In this document: positions 17,616 through 26,685 of the stretch, piece after piece
How positions within the stretch are numbered: the first letter of the stretch is position 1
Layout of the letters: the number at the start of each line of letters is the position of its first letter
Source of the DNA: Apibacter muscae
GTDB taxonomy: Bacteria; Bacteroidota; Bacteroidia; Flavobacteriales; Weeksellaceae
Direction of reading: 5' to 3'
Length of the DNA: 38,727 bases
Assembly (NCBI RefSeq): GCF_007845635.1
Contig: NZ_SELG01000030.1
Span: 1-38,727, forward strand
The notes under the pieces: generated by a model
The model's input: the letters and a program-made list of their open reading frames with translations, nothing else
Told to the model about the DNA's origin: nothing
The model's database searches: none
Translations under genes and position numbers: made by a program

Positions 17616-19490
17616 ATGCCTGATGAATCTTTTCCTAATTCTTCTTATTCTCCGTTAAACTCTTCTGATTCTTCTGAGATTATTTACCAAAGTAGTGGTC
17701 TGGGGCAATCTTTTATTACTTATGCTCGTGTTTCTGCTCAAGGGAAAGATATTTCCAAAAAGGACCATATCAAGGTAAAAATTACGCAAAAAATGCTTAC
17801 TTACAATCGGTATGATTTGTTGTGTCCTTCGGAGGTTTTTGCTGATAAAAATGTTTATCCTTTGCAAAATTCTAAATATTTATTGGGGGCTAGGGTATTG
17901 ATTGAATTGATTCAATTTGGTAAGACAGCTTCTAGTTTTGAAGCTATGGTGACGGGGGTTGAGTATGTTAATGAAAATCAATATCCTTTTATTCGCTTGA
18001 TTTGTTCTGCTCCTAGTGTTTTGTTGGATCAGGGGGCTAGAAGCCGAAGTTTTACTAATCTTTCTTTAAAACAAATTGTTGAGAGGGTTGCGTCGGGGTA
18101 TAATGATCAGCGTTTAAATTTTTTAATTGCGCCTTTTTCTGAGGAGGTGCTTCCTTATACTTGCCAAATCAATGAGAGTGATTTTGATTTTTTAAAGCGT
18201 TTAGCTGTCCGTTTCGGGGAATTTTTCTATCACAATGGGTAATCTCTTATTTTTGGTATTCAGGGCCAGCGTAAATCGGTTTTGTTAGAGGGGAAGGATT
18301 TTTATAAATACAATTTAAGGATGAATAGTTATTACCAGCATTTTTCTTGTCGTGGGTACGATTTAAATCAGGATTTGGTTCATGAGTTTGATTCGCAGAG
18401 ATTTTCTTCTCGTAATATTGTTAATTTGTTTCAATTTCGTTCTATTGATAGTTCTGAAAGTATTTTTACTCATAAGCATACGTAGTTTTTTACTTCGGAT
18501 TTATTGGCGAATGGTAAATTTTCAATGGAGAAGATGGTGGAGAGAAAAAAGCTGAGTAAGGAAAATTTGGCTTCGATTGAAACTCAGACGGATAGTCCTT
18601 TTCTTAGATTGGGGGATATTATGTCTATGCAGGCTTGGGATAAGGAAAAGCAGAAGGCTTTGCCGATTGAGAGTTATCGGATTCTGGAAATTGTTCATGT
18701 TTATAGTGCGGAGTGTTACTACAATCTTCCTATAGGGATGCCGAGGGAGCATCCGATTGCTCCGTATTTTGATGAAAAGGCTTTTCCTAGGGCTGATAGT
18801 CAGTATGGGGTGGTTGTGAACAATAATGATCCTTGGGCTTTAAATCGGGTGAAGGTGCGTTTGGTGTGGCAGCGGGATTCGCAGGAAACTACTCCTTGGA
18901 TTTCTATGCTTCAAGCGCATTCGGGGGATGGCCAAGGGGCTCATGTTCTTCCTGAGGTGGGGCATTCGGTGTTGGTGGATTTTTTAGGTGGTAATGCGGA
19001 GGCGCCTGTGGTGGTGGGTACGGTGTTTAATGGGAACCAAAAGAGTGGCTTTCATACGCCTAATAATGATTTAAAATCTTTCCAAACTCGTAGTGGTACC
19101 AAAAGAGTGGCTAATGATGCGGAGGGTAGCATTTTAGAGGAAGATTCTGCTGGTAGTTTTTTCAAGCTTGAGGGGGATGGTAATGTTACTCTTCATGTGG
19201 TGAAGAATCTGAATATTAGGGTCGGTGAGAATTTATCGGTTTCGGTGGGTAAGGATATGGTTTCTCGGATAGATGGGAATAAATCGGAATCGGTCATTGG
19301 TGATTCGGTTTATTCTGCTCAGAATGTTACTGCTACGGTGTCGGAGAATTATAGGGGTTCTGTGGGAAAGGTGTTTTATCAGTCTTCTGTAAGTTTAGAG
19401 GTTCAGACTTTGAACGGGGAGCTAAAGTTGTCCGCGGCTACTTTGGCTATTGTCAAAGGGCTGGAGGATGTAAAGGTTAGTAAGGGATAA
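17616..19490 (+). pseudogene. T6SS spike protein VgrG (TssI) pseudogene
   Basis: One continuous frame of 625 codons is homologous to the intact VgrG at 35032-36888. The gp27-like N-terminal half, the gp5-like OB region (HVLPEVGHSVLVDFLGGN) and the conserved NDLKSFQTRSGT stretch are all present. Two in-frame stops interrupt it. The TAA at 18240-18242 replaces a Glu codon (GAA) of the intact copy. A TAG lies at 18483-18485 in a variable region. No indel frameshift is seen. The C-terminal tail after about residue 555 differs from the intact copy, as expected for VgrGs that carry different effectors. Its sense strand is visibly richer in G than the core genes. Confidence 0.88.
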
Positions 19491-19582
19491 TACACTTTTA
19501 TACATTAGCACAAATCGGGACAGAGGTAAGTATAAAAAACGGGTTTCTCCTGCTTTATTAGAGGGTAGTGGTACTGATGTAA

Positions 19583-19601
19583 GCGACATGAAAAGCGTCG
19601 C
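19583..19601 (+). repeat. Small hairpin upstream of the replication protein
   Basis: GCGAC (19583-19587) and GTCGC (19597-19601) can pair around a 9-nt loop, about 35 nt before the Rep start. It lies in the only non-coding stretch (19491-19636) next to the rolling-circle Rep gene and could be part of a double-strand origin or a regulatory hairpin. I do not see a known nick-site consensus, so this is tentative. Confidence 0.25.
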
Positions 19602-19636
19602 AAGGAAGAGCCAAAAGAAAACTAATTACTCAAAAA

Positions 19637-20548
19637 ATGATGTTGGGGTTGATTGATGTTTCTAAGTCTAAAGAGGATTTTCAAAGACTAAAAAGTTATT
19701 GGAATACTTTTCATTGTCAGAGTAAAATTATTAGTTCTAAAAACAGGATTTACGGGAAATATTGTAAAAATCGTTTTTGTACCCTTTGTTCTGCTATTCG
19801 AAAAGCCGATATCATTCATCGGTATTATCCTACTTTAAAAACATGGAAAGAGCCTCATTTTCTTACTCTAACAGTAAAGGCTGTAAAAATAAACTCTTTA
19901 AGTAAATGGATTAATGGAATGTTTCGGGCTTTTTCCCTTATTATGGCAAAGTATAAGAAGAGGTATCAGAGGGGGGAAAGTATTCAACTGGTAGGAATAA
20001 AATCGCTAGAATGTAATTTTAATCCTCAGAGAAAAACTTATAATCCGCATTTTCATATTATTACAGACAATCAGGAAATCGCAGAAATCTTAAGACAAGA
20101 ATGGTTGCAAATCTGGAAGTATAAGGACAATCCTGAAAAAATAGTGGTAAGTTCCAGAGCTCAGTTTATAAGAAAAGTGGAAAACTTGGAAAGGGATTTA
20201 ATTGAGGTGATTAAATACGGTAGTAAGATTTTTACGGAACCCGACATAAAAAATAAATCAAAAAAACAAAAATCAAATCTAGCTCCCATGATTTATATTC
20301 AGGCTTTGGATGCTATTTTTACTGCTATGAAGGGGAAAAGGATTTTTGAAAGGTTTGGGTTTAATCTTCCGAAACGGGAAAGACCTCAACCAAAATCCAA
20401 ACGAACTTATGAATTTGATAACTGGAATTTTAATTTAAAGGTAAATGACTGGGTGAATACTGAAACGGGGGAATGTTTAACGGGGTATAAAACGCCTGTG
20501 GAACTTGCTTATCTTTTGGAGGAGGGGGTGAATAAGAGATTATACTAA
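19637..20548 (+). CDS. Rolling-circle replication initiator (Rep_1/HUH type)
   Basis: The 303-aa protein shows all motifs of pUB110-type replication initiators. A Cys cluster C43-x4-C48-x2-C51 (CKNRFCTLC) comes first, then motif 1 FLTLT (75-79), the metal-binding HUH motif H138-F-H140 in NPHFHIIT, and motif 3 with catalytic Y194 in KYGSK. Such proteins nick one strand at the double-strand origin and stay covalently bound through the Tyr. The reading frame is intact. It follows the vgrG pseudogene by 146 nt in the same direction. No mobilisation, partition or resistance gene is nearby, so it looks like a plasmid or small element captured in the chromosome. Activity is not shown. Confidence 0.88.
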   Translation: MMLGLIDVSKSKEDFQRLKSYWNTFHCQSKIISSKNRIYGKYCKNRFCTLCSAIRKADIIHRYYPTLKTWKEPHFLTLTVKAVKINSLSKWINGMFRAFSLIMAKYKKRYQRGESIQLVGIKSLECNFNPQRKTYNPHFHIITDNQEIAEILRQEWLQIWKYKDNPEKIVVSSRAQFIRKVENLERDLIEVIKYGSKIFTEPDIKNKSKKQKSNLAPMIYIQALDAIFTAMKGKRIFERFGFNLPKRERPQPKSKRTYEFDNWNFNLKVNDWVNTETGECLTGYKTPVELAYLLEEGVNKRLY

Positions 20549-20777
20549 AGAAATAGCATTACTTAATAGCATTCCCATCTTTACCTTTAGATATTAAAGG
20601 AACATTTTCAGATATGCCATTATCATCTAATAATAGCAATAATAATGCTTTTTGTTTTTTTTTTTTTAAGCAATAAAAGAACAAAGTAAACCTACTATTT
20701 CAAAAAGAGACTCTATATATGATACTTTATTAGACGAATAAAAAAATCTATTTAATCTTTTTTAAATTGGTAGCTAT
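20549..20777. other. Intergenic region between Rep and the lipoprotein array
   Basis: This 229-bp gap separates convergent units. It contains a 6-bp hairpin CCTTTA/TAAAGG (20584-20600) and a T13 run (20655-20667) preceded by a weak AGCA/TGCT hairpin, which may terminate Rep. On the minus strand a short frame (about 20699 to 20565) reads as a low-complexity Lys/Leu stretch ending in DNGISENVPLISKGKDGN, which may be the tail of a lost gene. None of this is strong. Confidence 0.3.
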
Positions 20778-21713
20778 TTAACGTATTACTTCCAACTCCT
20801 CGGAACCTTCGGGAATATGAAAACGAAATAAAAAATCCCCTGTTACTTCCTCTCCATCTTCCTTATCAATTCCTTTAAAAATAATTCCATCTACTAAATT
20901 ATCGCTATCCTTTTGTCGTATTTTCACAATTCGGTTATTGGGTTCTAATACTAATGCATAATTTCTAACAGGTAAAATTTGTACCTCTTTAAAATTGCCT
21001 AAAATAAAACCATTATCTAAAGATGTCTCATTAATATCATTTTCAATCTCTTCCTTAGTAGCATATAAACATATATACTTTTCTTTAGATCTTGGCATAA
21101 TTGCCTTAATATAGCTTTCTGTATCTCTATTCTCCAATATTTTATGTAGCTCTTCTATTTTTGTAAGTACCTTAGTTTCTAAATTAGGAACCTTGGTTAA
21201 GTCTTTAGACTTTGTCCAGCCTACCAGTTCATAGGGCACCTGGGCATCAAATTCAAAAGTCTTTTCAAAATAGGGCAACTCTTTGGTTTTTTCGCGAGGA
21301 AGTTCAAAATTTAAAATATCTAATTCGGGATCGTTTTTATCTCTAAAGTTTTCATTGTAAAACAACCTCATTTTAAAGGTAGCATATTCCCCTAGTTTGC
21401 TTTGTTCATTAGCTGGATAAATACGAAGAGTGATTTTTTGTTTGCCGGAATTTAAAATATTATAATTTAATGGTACAATAGGACTGGTAATTTTGCCCTG
21501 ATAATGGGAAAACATTTGCACATCATTAATAAAAAGTTCCCATTTTATATTAGCACTGTAAATATTGCAATAATAAAAGGGTTCTTTTTTATATTGTTGA
21601 GGTAATTCTATGGTTTTCATTATTTCCTTTGTTATTTGTTGGTCTGTTTTTGATTGTGCACAAACCTGCACACTCAATACAATACCTAGAAACAAAAACA
21701 GATACTTAACCAT
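20778..21713 (-). CDS. Lipoprotein, paralogue 5 of the array (candidate immunity)
   Basis: The 311-aa protein has an N-terminal lipoprotein signal nearly identical to those of the next two paralogues (MVKYLFLFLGIVLSVQ), here with lipobox VQVC. It is the most diverged of the four contiguous copies. It keeps the layout: an early Y-x-A-x-hydrophobic-F-I-N-D strand segment, EFDAQVPYELVGW near residue 170, then a charged helical stretch. It is last in the unit, 15 nt after the previous paralogue. The lipid anchor places it in the envelope. I infer an immunity role against the effector encoded upstream; no known domain is recognised. Confidence 0.75.
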   Translation of the reverse strand: MVKYLFLFLGIVLSVQVCAQSKTDQQITKEIMKTIELPQQYKKEPFYYCNIYSANIKWELFINDVQMFSHYQGKITSPIVPLNYNILNSGKQKITLRIYPANEQSKLGEYATFKMRLFYNENFRDKNDPELDILNFELPREKTKELPYFEKTFEFDAQVPYELVGWTKSKDLTKVPNLETKVLTKIEELHKILENRDTESYIKAIMPRSKEKYICLYATKEEIENDINETSLDNGFILGNFKEVQILPVRNYALVLEPNNRIVKIRQKDSDNLVDGIIFKGIDKEDGEEVTGDFLFRFHIPEGSEELEVIR

Positions 21714-21728
21714 AAGAAAAATTTTATT

Positions 21729-22691
21729 TTAATTACGAATAATCTTAAACTCTTTAGAACCTTGAGGGCGATAAATCATAATTCCCCAACCGGATTGTCC
21801 ATACTTTTTACTATCGGAGAATAAAGCACTCCAGTATTTGTATTCTCCCTCTGGTATTTCTAAGGCAACTATTTTACCCTTTGCATACAACTTTACTACA
21901 TAATCGGTAATAGGTAGCATATTGCCTACGCATTTTTGATTTAATACATCTATATTTTCTTGATAAGCCTCTTCAAAACGCTTTTTTGTATTATAGATAG
22001 AAACAGAAGTTTCATAATCATTAATTGCATTTAGTCTCATAAAATCTATAATATCTCCTTTATTTAAGAGATCTCTTAGCTGGTTGTAATAGGCGACTAC
22101 TTCTTTTTCCAGTTCTTTCGGATCTAGTTTGGAAAGGTCTTCGCCCTCACTCCAGCCTTTGAGTTGGTAGGGAAGGTCTTTTACTTCTACCTCAAATTCC
22201 TGCTCCCATACCGGCACTTCGGTTGGAGGAGCTACAATGGGTAGTTCGGAGTTTCTGTAATCTATGCTTCCGGCATAGCCCAAGGGATCATTCGGATCTT
22301 TTTGTAGTTTTATAAAGTACAAATTCCATTTTACATCCTGGTCGTATACAATGTCTTTGGGTTTTATTCGTCCGTCTTCGCTATTTTCGGGAGGGAAAAA
22401 ACGGATTTTTAGTTTATGGGTTCCGTTACCTAATAAATAGGGATTTAATTCTACGGATTTACTAAATCCGCTGGTTATATTTCTGTCTACTAAAATATCA
22501 TCTAAATAGAGTTCATAAGGGGTTTTGCTGTTTAAATGGGCAATATAGGTAATTTGTTTTTCCACAGGATAGGAGGGTAAACTGTCTTGTAATTTTTTAT
22601 ATTCTTCTATCATAGTTGTATTTTTTTTCTTTTGTGCACAAGCCTGCACACTCAATACAATGCCTAGAAACAAAAACAGATATTTAACCAT
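21729..22691 (-). CDS. Lipoprotein, paralogue 4 of the array (candidate immunity)
   Basis: The 320-aa lipoprotein has lipobox VQAC. Residues of about 40-210 are almost identical to those of the next two upstream paralogues, including EKQITYIAHLNSKTPYELYL and DLPYQLKGWSEGEDLSKL. The last 110 residues resemble paralogue 2 (23685-24665), sharing FMRLNAINDYETSVSIYNTK, rather than its immediate neighbour, so the gene is a mosaic. The residues just after the Cys (AQKKKN) are basic, unlike flavobacterial surface-export signals, so it should face the periplasm. It is separated from its neighbours by 15 and 17 nt. Confidence 0.78.
   Translation of the reverse strand: MVKYLFLFLGIVLSVQACAQKKKNTTMIEEYKKLQDSLPSYPVEKQITYIAHLNSKTPYELYLDDILVDRNITSGFSKSVELNPYLLGNGTHKLKIRFFPPENSEDGRIKPKDIVYDQDVKWNLYFIKLQKDPNDPLGYAGSIDYRNSELPIVAPPTEVPVWEQEFEVEVKDLPYQLKGWSEGEDLSKLDPKELEKEVVAYYNQLRDLLNKGDIIDFMRLNAINDYETSVSIYNTKKRFEEAYQENIDVLNQKCVGNMLPITDYVVKLYAKGKIVALEIPEGEYKYWSALFSDSKKYGQSGWGIMIYRPQGSKEFKIIRN
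22081..22587. repeat. Near-identical repeat block, copy 1 of 3
   Basis: This block of about 507 bp recurs at 23061-23567 and 24037-24543 with no indels that change spacing (offsets 980 and 976) and few substitutions. It encodes the conserved middle of the three lipoproteins. The flanking gene ends are much more different, which points to recent duplication or gene conversion. Confidence 0.8.
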
Positions 22692-22708
22692 AAATAATTT
22701 TTTAATTT

Positions 22709-23674
22709 TTATTTTCTAATAATTACAAACTCTTTAGAACCTTGGGGGCGGTACACTTTAATTCCCCATTCAGATTGTCCATACTTTTTACTATCGGAGA
22801 ATAAAACGCTCCAATGTCTGTATTTCCCCTCGGGTATTTCTAGAGCAGCTATTTTACCCTTTGCATAGAGCTTTACGGTATAGTTAGTAATGGGCAACAT
22901 ATTCCCTATACATTCCTGGCTCAGTAAGTCTACATTGTCATAATAATCTTTTTCGTATTGCTGAGGAGTATCGTAGATAGATACGGAAACTTCATAATGT
23001 TTTGTTTTATTCAACTGCATATATTTAGTTATTTCTCCTTTATTTAATAGATTTCTTAGCTGATTGTAATAGGCAACTACTTCTTTTTCCAGTTCTTTCG
23101 GATCTAGTTTGGAAAGATCTTCGCCCTCACTCCATCCTTTGAGTTGGTAGGGAAGGTCTTTTACTTCTACCTCAAATTCCTGCTCCCATACCGGCACTTC
23201 GGTTGGAGGAGCTACAATGGGTAGTTCGGAGTTTCTGTAATCGATGCTTCCGGCATAGCCCAAGGGATCGTTCGGATCTTTTTGTAGCTTTATAAAGTAC
23301 AAATTCCATTTTACATCCTGGTCGTATACAATGTCTTTGGGTTTAATCAGTCCGTCTTCGCTATTTTCGGGAGGGAAAAAACGGATTTTTAGTTTATGGG
23401 TTCCGTTACCTAATAAATAGGGATTTAATTCTACGGATTTACTAAAATTATCTTCTCGTTCCCAATCAATGAGAATATCGTCTAAATAGAGTTCATAGGG
23501 CGTTTTGCTATTTAAATGGGCTATATAGGTAATTTGTTTTTCCACAGGATAGGTAGGTAAACTGTCTTTTACTGCCAGTAATCTCTTTTCTAACTCTTTT
23601 ACACTTTTATTGTTTTGTGCACAAGCCTGCACACTCAATACAATACCTAGAAGTAAAAACAGATACTTAACCAT
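22709..23674 (-). CDS. Lipoprotein, paralogue 3 of the array (candidate immunity)
   Basis: The 321-aa lipoprotein has lipobox VQAC. It shares its signal peptide with paralogue 4 but the DWEREDNFSKS segment with paralogue 2. Its C-terminal third is its own: EITKYMQLNKTKHYEVSVS and DYYDNVDLLSQECIG differ from both neighbours. The central block is nearly identical at DNA level to the other two. This is what is expected if the C-terminal part determines specificity while the rest is homogenised. It is separated by 10 and 17 nt from neighbouring genes in the same operon. Confidence 0.78.
   Translation of the reverse strand: MVKYLFLLLGIVLSVQACAQNNKSVKELEKRLLAVKDSLPTYPVEKQITYIAHLNSKTPYELYLDDILIDWEREDNFSKSVELNPYLLGNGTHKLKIRFFPPENSEDGLIKPKDIVYDQDVKWNLYFIKLQKDPNDPLGYAGSIDYRNSELPIVAPPTEVPVWEQEFEVEVKDLPYQLKGWSEGEDLSKLDPKELEKEVVAYYNQLRNLLNKGEITKYMQLNKTKHYEVSVSIYDTPQQYEKDYYDNVDLLSQECIGNMLPITNYTVKLYAKGKIAALEIPEGKYRHWSVLFSDSKKYGQSEWGIKVYRPQGSKEFVIIRK
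23061..23567. repeat. Near-identical repeat block, copy 2 of 3
   Basis: Second copy of the central block described at 22081-22587, inside lipoprotein paralogue 3. It differs from the other copies at scattered positions only. Confidence 0.8.
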
Positions 23675-23684
23675 AAATAATTTT

Positions 23685-24665
23685 TTAATTACGAATAATC
23701 TTAAACTCTTTAGAACCTTGAGGTCGATAAATCATAATTCCCCAACTGGATTTCCCATACTTTTTACTATCGGAGAATAAAGCACTCCAATGTTTGTATT
23801 TCCCTTCAGGTATTTCTAAGGCAACTATTTTACCCTTTGCATACAACTTTACTACATAGTTTGTAATAGGCAACATATTCCCTATACATTCCTGATTTAA
23901 TACATCTATATTTTCATGATAAGCCTCTTCAAAACGCTTTTTTGTATTATAGATAGAAACAGAAGTTTCATAATCATTAATTGCATTTAGTCTCATAAAA
24001 TCTATAATATCTCCTTTATTTAAGAGATTTCTTAACTGGTTGTAATAGGCGACTACTTCTTTTTCCAGTTCTTTCGGATCTAGTTTGGAAAGGTCTTCGC
24101 CCTCGCTCCAGCCTTTGAGCTGGTAGGGAAGATCTTTTACTTCTACCTCAAATTCTTGTTCCCATACCGGTACTTCGGTTGGAGGAGCAACAATGGGTAG
24201 TTCGGAGTTTCTGTAATCGATGCTTCCGGCATAGCCCAAGGGATCATTCGGATCTTTTTGTAGCTTTATAAAGTACAAATTCCATTTTACATCCTGGTCG
24301 TATACAATGTCTTTGGGTTTTATTCGTCCGTCTTCGCTATTTTCGGGAGGGAAAAAACGGATTTTTAGTTTATGGGTTCCGTTACCTAATAAATAGGGAT
24401 TTAATTCTACGGATTTACTAAAATTATCTTCTCGTTCCCAATCAATGAGGATATCATCTAAATAGAGTTCATAAGGGGTTTTGCTGTTTAAATGGGCAAT
24501 ATAGGTAATTTGTTTTTCCACAGGATAGGAAGGTAAACTGTCTTGTAATTTTTTATATTCTTCTATCATAGTTGTATTTTCTTTATTTTTCATATTTTTT
24601 TTCTCTTGCGAACAGGCTTGGAGTCCGGTTAAGAGAATAAGGGTAAGGAGGAATATTTTTTTCAT
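23685..24665 (-). CDS. Lipoprotein, paralogue 2 of the array (candidate immunity)
   Basis: The 326-aa lipoprotein has a different signal peptide from paralogues 3-5 (MKKIFLLTLILLTGLQAC). The rest is closely related to them. It begins 7 nt after the stop of the orphan effector C-terminal module. The same spacing separates the full 866-aa effector from lipoprotein paralogue 1, so each effector C-terminus is followed directly by a lipoprotein. This repeated order is the main contextual argument that these lipoproteins are cognate immunity proteins. An internal start at ATG after residue 24 is possible but would lose the signal peptide. Confidence 0.8.
   Translation of the reverse strand: MKKIFLLTLILLTGLQACSQEKKNMKNKENTTMIEEYKKLQDSLPSYPVEKQITYIAHLNSKTPYELYLDDILIDWEREDNFSKSVELNPYLLGNGTHKLKIRFFPPENSEDGRIKPKDIVYDQDVKWNLYFIKLQKDPNDPLGYAGSIDYRNSELPIVAPPTEVPVWEQEFEVEVKDLPYQLKGWSEGEDLSKLDPKELEKEVVAYYNQLRNLLNKGDIIDFMRLNAINDYETSVSIYNTKKRFEEAYHENIDVLNQECIGNMLPITNYVVKLYAKGKIVALEIPEGKYKHWSALFSDSKKYGKSSWGIMIYRPQGSKEFKIIRN
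24037..24543. repeat. Near-identical repeat block, copy 3 of 3
   Basis: Third copy of the central block described at 22081-22587, inside lipoprotein paralogue 2. Confidence 0.8.
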
Positions 24666-24672
24666 TGTTATT

Positions 24673-25644
24673 TTACATTATATTTATTTTCCAGGGTTGT
24701 TTCATTCCTTTAATCAGGGGTTTTATATAGTCGGGTTTGGTATTGGGCTCCGGGGGAGGACCTTCTCCTCTCTTTTTCTTCATATCAATTTTTGCTTTGA
24801 GCCAAATTTTCACTTCCAGTCCTTTAAAGTCTACTTCGGCATCGGCTTTTTGTCGAACATTGTCATAGGTTATTGTTATATCGATAGTTGAAGTACCGGT
24901 CATGGCTCCTTCGGCTTCTTCGCTTGCTATTCCTTTAAAATCAGCCCGTAGGTTTACTCCGGCTTCCAACCAGAATTTTATTTCTGTTTTCATTCCGATT
25001 CTTTTGCTGGTATTCCAGCCATCTATCCGGTGGTATTCCATTCCCGTCCAATCTAAATCTACCGCTAAACTGGTGGCTATATTTAAATAATATTCAATTT
25101 TTACGGCTCCTAAGGTAAGAAAATTTATCCCTTCTACTACCTTATTGATGGCTTTTAATGCCTGTCCTATATAAGGAATAAATTGGGCATAGAAAAGAAG
25201 ATCTAATTTTCCGGTTACTTTAAAGAGCGGGGAAGCGGCAAAATTTAAGGAATAGGCATAGCCTATTTTATTGGGTTGAGTACTACTTCGTAAAAAACGC
25301 GCATACATACCTCCACTAAAGGAAGGGCGGTCTACGGTTATCTTTATCGGCAATCCTTTGGATTTCCGATCCTGATATCGGGCGGTCATTAATCGGCTTC
25401 GAGGATCTCTATCATCACGAACCCTAATGGTTTCTGTACCGTTTGCAATGCCGGCTTCCTGCTCTTCCGTTTCGTCTGCTCCAAAGCCAATTTTTGCTTT
25501 AAAGTGACTGCTGGCTGTTGCAGAGGCTCCTGCGGTTATAGACTTTTCACTACCCCAAAGTATCCAGGTTTTTACCTTCCATTCTCCTTTAGCGGAAAGC
25601 TCTACTTCTAAACTAAAGCTACTAGTTGGAGTAATGTTATATTT
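24673..25644 (-). pseudogene. Orphan, 5'-truncated effector C-terminal module
   Basis: The frame is open from 25644 (just after a TAA) to the stop at 24673, about 323 codons, but the first ATG is only at 25389, inside the conserved domain. The product aligns with the C-terminal 270 or so residues of the 866-aa effector encoded upstream. Matching elements are LNFAASPLFKVTGKLDLL against LSFSADPLIGAEFTIDLL, the following KVVEGINFLTLGAVKIEYY segment, and a final YDN...AEVDFKGLEVK β-rich part. No translocation part or PAAR-binding region remains. It is best read as a displaced effector cassette, silent unless recombined with a full N-terminus. A shorter 238-aa product from 25389 cannot be excluded. 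Confidence 0.75.
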
Positions 25645-25655
25645 TTATTTACTAC

Positions 25656-26678
25656 CTAAATAACACTAAGCTTTTCTCCTAACTTCTTACGATGAAAGCG
25701 GAATTCCAAAGAAATAATATCTTTAGGATCTTTTTTATTTACTAAACGGATTACTCCCTCTCTATTTATTGGATCTACCATGGTTACCATTTTACCATGG
25801 GCAAAAAATAGGATTTGGGCTTCGGAGGGATACGGGGCGATATCAAATTCATCATTGGCTACTAAATCCAAAAATTCTTGAAGTCTTTTTTCTTTTTCTT
25901 GTTCGGGTAAATAGTAAACGGTACCTAAAAGGTCTTCTCTTTCTTGTACTAACTGGCGTAAGGAAGCAGTATCTTTTTTGGCTAGGAGAGTTCGTATTTG
26001 GTTGTAACGTTCCTGTAATTCTTTTTTTAGGCTTTCTTCTTCTTGTTCTTTTAGGTTGACGGAGTTACTCCAGCCTTCTAGTTCATAGGGTACTTCCACT
26101 TCTATTTCGGTTTGGAGTTCAAAGTAGGGATAACCGGTAATAGGATTATAAATTTCTCCATTTTTATGGTATCTATCAGGGGTTTCTATAGTAAACATAG
26201 GGTAAGTGTGATCCCAATCAGTAGCTTCCTGATAATAACCTTCCATCATGAGATAGGAATGAAATTCTAATGCTGATTGTCCATAACGAGGATAAATTCT
26301 TCCTGTTACTTTATATTTCCCACTTTTTAAAATACAGGAATTAAGGGGTATATTAGTGCCTGTTTTTCTACCATCCTTACCTGTAATTTCTCCCCAAAAT
26401 AGATTTAGGGAAACGGGAACATCTCCAACTGAGAATTCTAGTTGAGAGTTACCTGTATTTACAAATGCATAATAAGCTTTATTTTTAATGGTATCGTTTC
26501 TTCCACTAAGAGAGGGCGCAAATAAATAAGGTTTTAGAGTATCATTCATATTTTTGGGTTCTTGGTATATGGTTATTTTTTTTATTTGGTCGTTTTGGGG
26601 TAAGATTCTTTCTCTGCTTTTTTGAGCACAGGAAAGTAAAAACATACTTGCCAGTACACCGGTTATTATTTTTTTCAT
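25656..26678 (-). CDS. Lipoprotein, paralogue 1 (candidate immunity to the 866-aa effector)
   Basis: The 340-aa lipoprotein has signal MKKIITGVLASMFLLSC. It is clearly related to the four downstream lipoproteins through the segment EIEVEVPYELEGWSNSVNLK followed by an E/K-rich helix (YNQIRTLLAKKD), but is much more diverged than they are from each other. It starts 7 nt after the stop of the 866-aa effector gene, the usual position of a cognate immunity gene. The lipid anchor predicts an envelope location, so the effector would act in the periplasm or on a membrane. That functional link is inference. Confidence 0.78.
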   Translation of the reverse strand: MKKIITGVLASMFLLSCAQKSRERILPQNDQIKKITIYQEPKNMNDTLKPYLFAPSLSGRNDTIKNKAYYAFVNTGNSQLEFSVGDVPVSLNLFWGEITGKDGRKTGTNIPLNSCILKSGKYKVTGRIYPRYGQSALEFHSYLMMEGYYQEATDWDHTYPMFTIETPDRYHKNGEIYNPITGYPYFELQTEIEVEVPYELEGWSNSVNLKEQEEESLKKELQERYNQIRTLLAKKDTASLRQLVQEREDLLGTVYYLPEQEKEKRLQEFLDLVANDEFDIAPYPSEAQILFFAHGKMVTMVDPINREGVIRLVNKKDPKDIISLEFRFHRKKLGEKLSVI

Positions 26679-26685
26679 CTTATTC

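Noticed and set aside
17616-19490. Three separate small genes in the degraded vgrG
   Set aside because: All three open segments share one frame and together align end to end with an intact VgrG, so they are one gene interrupted by two stops.
24902-25090. Plus-strand frames inside the effector and lipoprotein genes
   Set aside because: These and similar frames elsewhere in the island (for example 27083-27475 and 34742-35017) are opposite-strand shadows of well-supported genes and have no family features.
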